Shown piece by piece: positions 24,044 through 29,673 of a stretch of 29,673 bases of DNA. The position numbers and the translations under genes are program-made. The notes beneath the pieces are model-generated. The model worked only from the letters and a program-made list of their open reading frames with translations. It was not told where the DNA came from and did not search any database. Source of the DNA: an uncultured Clostridia bacterium (GTDB lineage Bacteria; Bacillota; Clostridia; Christensenellales; Aristaeellaceae). Position 1 is the stretch's first letter, and each line of letters opens with the position of its first letter. The stretch spans positions 1 through 29,673 of the forward strand of contig CAMDVP010000007.1 of NCBI GenBank assembly GCA_945877525.1, in the 5' to 3' direction.

Positions 24044-25021
24044 ATGGAATATATTACCCGAAGCGTATTGGCGGAATTGTACGCCGGGCCGGAGCATCCC
24101 ATTCACGAGGACTATGCCGAGCTGAAACTGCTGCGCGCAGCCTGCGCCGGGGACGGGGACGCGGCCTGCGCCCTGTTCCGGGACAGGAAGCTCTTTGGCA
24201 GCGTACCCTGCGTGATTGACACGCCCTACAGGCGCTATGAAGGCCTGGCGGGCGTGAGGCTGTTTGCGGAGGAATGGCTCGGGCGCTTTGAGGCGGAGCG
24301 CGCCGAGGTAGTACCCGTGATCCAGACCCGGGCCAACGGCCGCTCGGTAACGGAGGCGCAGGTGAATTTCGTCTGCCGGGAGGGCATCCGCCAGGTGCCG
24401 TTCTTCGTGGTGGGCGACCTGCGCACGAAGGCATTGCTGGACGAGGTGCGCATCTACACCCACTGCAGCTTTGTGCCGCATCTGCAGGCGTACCGCGCGC
24501 CGCTGTTCACCCCCGCCCATCTGGAAAAGGGCGAGCCGGGGCTGCTTACCGGCGCGGTACGGGAGTACTACGACGGGCTGCACCATCTGCCCTGCGTGGA
24601 TGTGGAGCGGATTCTGAACTGCATGTCGGACAGGTGCAAATTTGGCGGCTATGAGCCTGCGGTGCCGGGGCGCGAGCCTGCGGTGACCCGGGAGGATATC
24701 CGCCGGGTGTACAACAGCATGGCGGAGTACATCCCCCGCTGCGTGGGCATGCGCTATGAAACCCTGACGGACGACGGGGTCAACTGCGTGATCGAGTGGG
24801 TGCATATCGTGTCCGACGCGGGGCGCAGGGAGCGCAACCGCATCGCCATGTCCGGCATCGCCGCCTATGAGCGGGGCGAGGACGGGCTTCTGTGCGCGGT
24901 GCGCATCAGCGACTACGCGGGGCTGGAAGGCACCATCGACTGGTCGCAGCTGCCCGTCACGAAGGAATATGCCGAGTCCCTGCACCGGGTGGATGTGTTC
25001 CGGGAGCGGGACAATCTGTGA
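24044..25021 (+). CDS. Uncharacterised protein with two NTF2/SnoaL-like domains
   Basis: I do not recognise a named family for this 325-residue protein. Two similar halves can be seen. The first, residues about 25-150, has YEGLAGVRLFAEEWLGRF, then VIQTRANGRSVTEAQVNFV. The second, about 170-300, has VTREDIRRVYNSMAEYI, then TLTDDGVNCVIEWVHIVSD and SGIAAYERGEDGLLCAVRISDYAG. The pattern of helix, strand with an acidic turn, strand, and final I(S/R)DY is that of SnoaL/NTF2-like alpha+beta barrels. No signal peptide or membrane segment. Such folds include isomerases, cyclases, dehydratases and ligand carriers, so activity cannot be named. It lies 6 bp after the GH51 gene and 23 bp before GH43, which ties it to arabinose-containing glycan use. 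The ATG follows AAAGGG by 9 nt. Confidence 0.75.
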   Translation: MEYITRSVLAELYAGPEHPIHEDYAELKLLRAACAGDGDAACALFRDRKLFGSVPCVIDTPYRRYEGLAGVRLFAEEWLGRFEAERAEVVPVIQTRANGRSVTEAQVNFVCREGIRQVPFFVVGDLRTKALLDEVRIYTHCSFVPHLQAYRAPLFTPAHLEKGEPGLLTGAVREYYDGLHHLPCVDVERILNCMSDRCKFGGYEPAVPGREPAVTREDIRRVYNSMAEYIPRCVGMRYETLTDDGVNCVIEWVHIVSDAGRRERNRIAMSGIAAYERGEDGLLCAVRISDYAGLEGTIDWSQLPVTKEYAESLHRVDVFRERDNL

Positions 25022-25044
25022 GAACAAATGAGGAGGAATATCCG

Positions 25045-26466
25045 ATGGACAATCTGAAGCAGGCTGTCAATCCCTACCTGCCCTCGTGGGAATATGTGCC
25101 TGACGGCGAGCCCTATGTGTTTGGCGACCGGGTGTATGTGTACGGCTCCCACGATTTCTTCCAGGGCGATGTGTACTGCATGGGCGACTATGTGGGCTGG
25201 TCGGCCCCGGTGGATAACCTGGGCGACTGGCGCTATGAGGGCGTGATTTACCGCAAGGATCAGGATCCCCGCAACGGCGATTTGCAGGGCAACCTGTACG
25301 CCCCCGACGTGACTGTTGGCCCCGACGGGCGGTATTACCTGTACTATGTGCTGAGCAACTGCGGCGTGGTGTCGGTGGCTGTGTGCGACAAGCCCGCGGG
25401 ATCGTATGAATTCTACGGCTATGTGCATTACCCCGACGGCACGCTCCTGGGCGAGGGCAAGGGCGACGAGCCCCAGTTCGACCCCGGGGTGATTACCGAA
25501 AACGGCAGAACCTACCTGTACACCGGCTTCTGCGCGGTGGGGGACAAGACCCGCCACGGGGCCATGTGCACCGTGCTGGACAGCGACATGCTCACCGTGC
25601 TGCAGGCCCCCGTGTTTGTGGCCCCCAGCAGCACCACCAGCGAGGGTACCGGCTTTGAAGGGCATGAGTTCTTCGAGGCGCCCTCCATCCGCAAAAAGGA
25701 CGGGCTGTACTACTTCATCTATTCCTCGGTGAAGTTCCATGAGCTTTGCTACGCCACCAGCACTGAGCCCACGAAGGGCTTTGTCTACCGGGGCGTGATG
25801 GTTAGCGGCGGCGACCTGCACATCGACACCTACAAGCCCGCTGAGAAGTGCGCCTATTACACCGCCAACAACCACGGCAGCATGGTGCAGATCGGGAGCG
25901 ACTGGTTCATCTTCTACCACCGGCACACCAACGGCACCAATTACAGCCGTCAGGGCTGCTTTGAGAAGCTGTCCTTCGCGGAGGACGGCAGCGTGATTCA
26001 GGCCACCATGACCTCCTGCTGCTCGCTTGCTCCCCTGCGGGGCGAGGGGGAGTACCCCACCTACATCGCCTGTAACCTGTTCACCGGGGAGGATATGACC
26101 TACGTCCCTTGGTCGGGCTGGATGGACGATCGCTTCCCGAAGATCACCCAGCTGGGCGGCGACGGGGACGAGAACCTGGGCTATATCGCCAACATGCGCA
26201 ATACGGCCACGGCGGGGTTCAAGTATTTTGATTGCCGGGGCGTGAAACGCATCAGCGTGCGCACCAAGGGCTACGCCACGGGCAAGCTGGAAATCCGCAC
26301 GGCCTGGGACGGCGAGGTCGTGGGCGCGGCGGCCATCGACTATGCCAACGTGTGGCGCGACACGGTGGCGGAGGTCAGCATCCCCGACGGGGTGCATGCG
26401 CTGTATTTCACCTTTAATGGCGCGGGTTACCTGCAATTTGCGGCCTTCAATTTGATGAAAGACTGA
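25045..26466 (+). CDS. GH43 family glycosidase with C-terminal carbohydrate-binding-like domain
   Basis: A 473-residue family 43 enzyme; members are inverting alpha-L-arabinofuranosidases, beta-xylosidases or arabinanases. The five-bladed propeller covers residues about 8-320. The expected general base is Asp20 in YVPDGEPYVFGD, the pKa-modulating Asp is Asp146 in FDPGV, and the general acid is Glu211 in FFEAPSI. Residues about 340-473 look like a CBM6-type beta-sandwich (GGDGDENLGYIANMRNTATAG, then RISVRTKGYATGKLEIRT). There is no signal peptide. ATG 25045 was chosen over the longer upstream frame because AGGAGG precedes it and the upstream part overlaps the previous gene. It likely works with GH51 on arabinan or arabinoxylan fragments; the subfamily and exact linkage are not determinable by eye. 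Confidence 0.93.
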   Translation: MDNLKQAVNPYLPSWEYVPDGEPYVFGDRVYVYGSHDFFQGDVYCMGDYVGWSAPVDNLGDWRYEGVIYRKDQDPRNGDLQGNLYAPDVTVGPDGRYYLYYVLSNCGVVSVAVCDKPAGSYEFYGYVHYPDGTLLGEGKGDEPQFDPGVITENGRTYLYTGFCAVGDKTRHGAMCTVLDSDMLTVLQAPVFVAPSSTTSEGTGFEGHEFFEAPSIRKKDGLYYFIYSSVKFHELCYATSTEPTKGFVYRGVMVSGGDLHIDTYKPAEKCAYYTANNHGSMVQIGSDWFIFYHRHTNGTNYSRQGCFEKLSFAEDGSVIQATMTSCCSLAPLRGEGEYPTYIACNLFTGEDMTYVPWSGWMDDRFPKITQLGGDGDENLGYIANMRNTATAGFKYFDCRGVKRISVRTKGYATGKLEIRTAWDGEVVGAAAIDYANVWRDTVAEVSIPDGVHALYFTFNGAGYLQFAAFNLMKD

Positions 26467-26481
26467 CAGGAGGAGCAAGCC

Positions 26482-27687
26482 ATGAAAGCATACGGCACTT
26501 ATTTCCAGAATGACCCGGAGCGACCGCTGGTCTACGGCGAGGTGGAGTTGATCAATCCGCCCCGCCAGCGCCTGCGGGGGGAAGAAAAGAAGGAAGGCAT
26601 TCTGGTGCAGCCCGCCATGGTGGGCTTCTGCGGCACCGACCACGAGCTTATGCGCATGGGCGCGCGGGGCGAGCTGACTCCCAAGTTTCCCGCAGGGCAG
26701 AAGCGGCTCATCAACGGCCATGAGGGCGTGGTGTGGGTGCCCTCCCAGAACCGCTTCGCCATCGTGCTGATTCGCGGCGGCGACAGCGTGGACCCCACCC
26801 GCTACACCGAGGATGAAACCTACTTTGAGTACGGCTGCGATCAGGCGGACGGCCTGTTCTGCGACGCCATGTACGTCAACCCCAACATGCTGCTGACCAT
26901 CCCCGACGGCTTTGTCCATGACGGCAAGCTGGCCCTGTCCTTCGCCAAGAAGATGGTGTTCCCCGACCCCTTCGCCTGCATGCTGTTCCAGCTGGAGCGC
27001 ATGGAGGATCTGGGCAGCGCCCACAACTTCCGGCAGGTGGCCCGGCGGCACCGCTGCTCTTTGGAAGAAGCTCGCGCCATTGCCGCCGACGAGGTGTTCG
27101 ACCGCACGGTGATCTTCGGCCTGGGTACCACGGGCATGCTCATGGGCGATGTGATTCATCAGGCCCACCCGGGGGCGAAGATTGTGTTCGTGGCCCGCAG
27201 CAGCGCGGATTCCCCCAAGGTGAAGTTCGCCCTGGAGCAGACCGGCGCGACCTATGTGCAGAGCAATTTTGCTACCAATGATGAGCTGGCCGCTGCTATC
27301 TGCGAGGCGCTGGGCGGGCGGGCCACCATGTTCATCGGCGTGAGCGGCGCGAACGTGGAGCATGAGATTGCCTTCAGGCACAAGGTGCTGGGCTGCAACG
27401 GCGTGTATAACAGCTTTTCCCTGGGGCCGAAGGTCACCTACGACACCATGCCCTTCGGCTTTGAGAACCATCTCATCTTCGGCTCCATCAACTTCCGGCA
27501 GGATCACATGGAAAAGGCTATCGACATGCTCTCCCGCAGCCGGTATGATGAAATTGTCGAACTGATTGACCGGGACGAGTTTGCCGCCGACCCCATGGGT
27601 GCTTATGAAAATAAAATCTATTCGAAGGCTGCGCCCATGAAGACCGCGGTCATCTGGAACCGCGACCTCATCGACACTACCCGATAA
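26482..27687 (+). CDS. Zinc-type medium-chain dehydrogenase, glucose-dehydrogenase-like
   Basis: A 401-residue medium-chain dehydrogenase/reductase. The catalytic zinc motif has Cys50 in GFCGTDHE and His80-Glu81 in GHEGV, and the coenzyme motif GLGTTG is at 213-218. The start and the wording of GFCGTDHE resemble glucose/aldose 1-dehydrogenases. The four-Cys structural zinc site of classical alcohol dehydrogenases is missing, and FEYGCDQADGLFCDAM occupies that region. FVARSS after the second strand lacks the acidic residue that favours NAD, so NADP use is plausible. AGGAGG precedes the ATG; gaps of 15 and 18 bp flank the gene. An aldose released by GH51/GH43 is an inferred substrate. Confidence 0.88.
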   Translation: MKAYGTYFQNDPERPLVYGEVELINPPRQRLRGEEKKEGILVQPAMVGFCGTDHELMRMGARGELTPKFPAGQKRLINGHEGVVWVPSQNRFAIVLIRGGDSVDPTRYTEDETYFEYGCDQADGLFCDAMYVNPNMLLTIPDGFVHDGKLALSFAKKMVFPDPFACMLFQLERMEDLGSAHNFRQVARRHRCSLEEARAIAADEVFDRTVIFGLGTTGMLMGDVIHQAHPGAKIVFVARSSADSPKVKFALEQTGATYVQSNFATNDELAAAICEALGGRATMFIGVSGANVEHEIAFRHKVLGCNGVYNSFSLGPKVTYDTMPFGFENHLIFGSINFRQDHMEKAIDMLSRSRYDEIVELIDRDEFAADPMGAYENKIYSKAAPMKTAVIWNRDLIDTTR

Positions 27688-27705
27688 AACGATGGAGGAA
27701 TTGTT

Positions 27706-28731
27706 ATGAAAGCCATTGCCATTCAGAAGCCCTATGAAATCGGTCTGACCGACCTGCCCATGCCCACCCCCGGCGAGGGCGAGGCCCTGCTGAAGGTGCT
27801 GTACTGCGGCATCTGCGGCGCGGACGTGGCCAGCTTCACGGGCAACCAGCCCTTCACCACCTATCCGCGCATCCCCGGGCATGAGTTCTCCGCGCAGATT
27901 GTGTCCATTCCCGAGAACGACCGGGGCCTGAAAGCGGGCGACGTGGTCACCTGCAACCCCTACTTCAACTGCGGCGGCTGCTACGCCTGCCGGAAGGGTC
28001 TGGTCAACGCCTGCGTGGATAACCAGACCATGGGCGTGCAGCGGGACGGCGCGTTCTGCGAATATATCGCCATGCCCGTGAGCCGCATCATCCCCGGCAA
28101 GGGGCTTACGGCCCGGCAGCTGGCACTGATTGAGCCCTTCTCCATCAGCCAGCACGCCCTCAGCCGCTGCAACGTGAAGCCCGGCGACAGGCTGTTCATC
28201 ACCGGCGCGGGACCCATCGGCCTGTTCGCGCTGCTGGCGGCGAAAGCCAAGGGCGCGGAGGTCACCGTGAGCGATGTGCTGGACGGCCGTCTGGAAAAGG
28301 CAAAGGCCTTTGGCGCGGCCCATGTGGTGAACTCCACCGCGCCTGACTTTGCCGAGCAGCTGAAAGCCATCACCGGCGGCAACGGCTTCGACGTGTGCGT
28401 AGAGGCCAGCGGCGTGTCGAAGGCGTTCCTGACCTGCATCGAGCAGGCCTGCCAGGGCGCGAACCTGATCCTCATCGGCAACGGCAAGACGGAAACCACG
28501 TTCCTGCACTCCATCCTGCTCAAGAAGGAGCTGAATGTATTCGGCAGCCGCAACGCCTACACGAAGGACTTTGAGGCGCTGATTGATCTGGTGGCTTCCG
28601 GCAAGGTGGACGTGGAGCAGATGGTCAGCGCCTGCTATGAGGCGGCGGACGCGCCCAAGGCCTTCGACGCGCTGGTACACAACGACGGCAGCCTGGAGAA
28701 GGTGCTGCTGCGCTTTGCTGACCCGGACTGA
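27706..28731 (+). CDS. Zinc-dependent alcohol/polyol dehydrogenase (sorbitol/threonine dehydrogenase type)
   Basis: A 341-residue medium-chain dehydrogenase with a complete set of zinc sites: catalytic Cys37 (CGICGAD), His59-Glu60 (GHE) and Glu143 (LIEPF), and structural Cys89, Cys92, Cys95 and Cys103. GAGPIG at 167-172 binds the dinucleotide, and Asp190 after the next strand suggests NAD. This architecture fits sorbitol/L-iditol, L-threonine or galactitol-phosphate dehydrogenases. The gene is 18 bp after the other dehydrogenase and 14 bp before the amidohydrolase, with GGAGG before its ATG. Two distinct dehydrogenases in one operon imply two oxidation or reduction steps on the same sugar route; the substrate is inferred, not shown. 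Confidence 0.93.
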   Translation: MKAIAIQKPYEIGLTDLPMPTPGEGEALLKVLYCGICGADVASFTGNQPFTTYPRIPGHEFSAQIVSIPENDRGLKAGDVVTCNPYFNCGGCYACRKGLVNACVDNQTMGVQRDGAFCEYIAMPVSRIIPGKGLTARQLALIEPFSISQHALSRCNVKPGDRLFITGAGPIGLFALLAAKAKGAEVTVSDVLDGRLEKAKAFGAAHVVNSTAPDFAEQLKAITGGNGFDVCVEASGVSKAFLTCIEQACQGANLILIGNGKTETTFLHSILLKKELNVFGSRNAYTKDFEALIDLVASGKVDVEQMVSACYEAADAPKAFDALVHNDGSLEKVLLRFADPD

Positions 28732-28745
28732 CGGAGGGCAAAACC

Positions 28746-29615
28746 ATGATTGACGCCCATGTGCATTTGTGGCTGAGTCAGCGGGGCGAGGTGAACGGTC
28801 TGCCCGTGTACGACCTGGGGGAGGGCCGCAGCCAGTTTGGCGGCGAGGTGCGGCAGATGCTGCCGCCCTACATGACCGACGGCTTGAACAGCGCCGAGCG
28901 GCTGCTGGCGAACATGAACTTTTCCCAGATTGGCGGGGCGGTGGTGACCCAGGAGTACATCGACGGCCCGCAGGATGAATATCTTCGTGCGGTGCGCAGG
29001 GCCTGGCCCGACCGCTTCCGGGTCTGCGCGCTGTACACGGAAAACGGCCTGCCCTGCACGGCGGGGATGGACGGCATCAAGCTGAGCGGCGGCCGCATGA
29101 AGGATCAGGATTTGACCCACCACGAGGAAGTGTTCCGTCTGGCGGCGGAGCAGGACATGTTCATCGCCATCGACATGGCGGACGGCGACGCGCAGACCGG
29201 CTCCCTGCGGGAGATGGCCCGGCAGTACCCGCAGCTGCGAATGGCCATCGGACACTTTGGCATGGTGACGGTGCCCGGTTGGCAGGAGCAGATTCGCCTG
29301 GCCCGGCTGCCCAATGTGTATGTGGAGTCGGGGGGCATCACCTGGCTGTACAATAGCGAGTATTACCCCTATCCCTCGGCGGTGCGGGCGATCCTGGAGG
29401 CCCGGGACATCTGCGGCATGGACAAGCTGATGTGGGGCTCGGACTACCCCCGCACCATGACGGCCATTACCTACCGCATGAGCTGGGACTTCGTGGCGAA
29501 ATCCCCCCTGATGACAGATGCGGAAAAGCACCTGTTCCTCCACGAAAACGCCCACGGCTTCTACCGCTTCGGAGAGTTCCCCGAGCTGCCTTTCATTCAC
29601 CACATGGCGGAATAA
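28746..29615 (+). CDS. Amidohydrolase-related TIM-barrel protein (lactonase-like)
   Basis: A 289-residue amidohydrolase family 2 protein. The metal-binding HxH is His5/His7 in IDAHVHLW, Lys112 lies in GIKLSGG, a third metal His is His170 in AIGHFG, and the terminal Asp is Asp233 in MWGSDYP. The N-terminus and length resemble the sugar lactonase branch (L-fuconolactonase, L-rhamnonolactonase) more than decarboxylases of the same superfamily. Following two sugar-type dehydrogenases, hydrolysis of an aldonolactone is the natural guess. GGAGGG precedes the ATG and the frame is complete, ending 8 nt before the terminal G run. Whether the operon continues past the contig end is unknown. Confidence 0.88.
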   Translation: MIDAHVHLWLSQRGEVNGLPVYDLGEGRSQFGGEVRQMLPPYMTDGLNSAERLLANMNFSQIGGAVVTQEYIDGPQDEYLRAVRRAWPDRFRVCALYTENGLPCTAGMDGIKLSGGRMKDQDLTHHEEVFRLAAEQDMFIAIDMADGDAQTGSLREMARQYPQLRMAIGHFGMVTVPGWQEQIRLARLPNVYVESGGITWLYNSEYYPYPSAVRAILEARDICGMDKLMWGSDYPRTMTAITYRMSWDFVAKSPLMTDAEKHLFLHENAHGFYRFGEFPELPFIHHMAE

Positions 29616-29621
29616 TGCGGC

Positions 29622-29673
<52 letters not shown>

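Noticed and set aside
24892..25044. N-terminal extension of GH43
   Set aside because: The extra residues overlap the preceding gene and do not resemble a signal peptide; ATG 25045 has a good AGGAGG.
24913..28680. A 1255-residue open frame on the minus strand
   Set aside because: It lies antisense to the NTF2-like, GH43 and two dehydrogenase genes. Its translation is low-complexity, rich in His, Ala and Gly, and has no recognisable domain; it results from high GC and codon bias on the plus strand.

Overview
The window looks like a contig end from a fairly high-GC (roughly 60%, not computed) anaerobic member of the Bacillota/Clostridia, probably a gut or rumen metagenome assembly. The signs are strong AGGAGG-type ribosome binding sites, TTGACA/TATAAT promoters, PerR plus rubrerythrin, a YaaO-like decarboxylase next to thymidylate kinase, and many carbohydrate-use genes. 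The solute-binding protein has no lipobox, which I associate loosely with Christensenellales-like lineages; that placement is a guess. The last 50 bases are an uninterrupted G run, most likely a sequencing artefact. I see no rRNA, tRNA, CRISPR array, insertion sequence or phage gene, and no gene-free stretch above 300 bp.

Layout. (1) 62-4872, minus: a housekeeping operon of ADP-ribosylglycohydrolase, an Orn/Lys/Arg-type decarboxylase, a HAD phosphatase fused to thymidylate kinase, and the tRNA 2-thiouridylase MnmA. (2) 5006-8767, minus: MATE efflux protein, class C beta-lactamase-like serine hydrolase and MFS transporter, ending in a hairpin. (3) 8768-16650, plus: a LacI-type regulator, then a sugar ABC importer (binding protein and two permeases, no ATPase) and two esterases without signal peptides, closed by a bidirectional terminator. 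Three palindromes sharing GCTAA...TTAGC lie before the regulator gene, at its stop codon, and before the importer. (4) 16668-18771, minus: a stand-alone FakA/YloV-like domain; then PerR, rubrerythrin and a QueD-like protein that lacks the catalytic Cys and carries a zinc ribbon. (5) 18780-22174, minus: GH31 glycosidase overlapping a D-2-hydroxyacid dehydrogenase by 4 bp. (6) 22424-29615, plus: a six-gene run of GH51 arabinofuranosidase, an uncharacterised tandem NTF2/SnoaL-like protein, a GH43 glycosidase, two medium-chain dehydrogenases and a TIM-barrel amidohydrolase of the lactonase type.

How the parts may work together (inference): the LacI operon appears to import acylated plant oligosaccharides and de-esterify them inside the cell. 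GH31, GH51 and GH43, also without signal peptides, would cut oligosaccharides in the cytoplasm. The dehydrogenase pair with the lactonase-like hydrolase suggests that a released sugar, possibly arabinose, is oxidised. The NTF2-like protein embedded among these genes, and the pathway it serves, are the best candidates for something undescribed. The minus-strand PerR-rubrerythrin-QueD-like group is a peroxide-response unit with an unexplained pterin-synthase-fold member.
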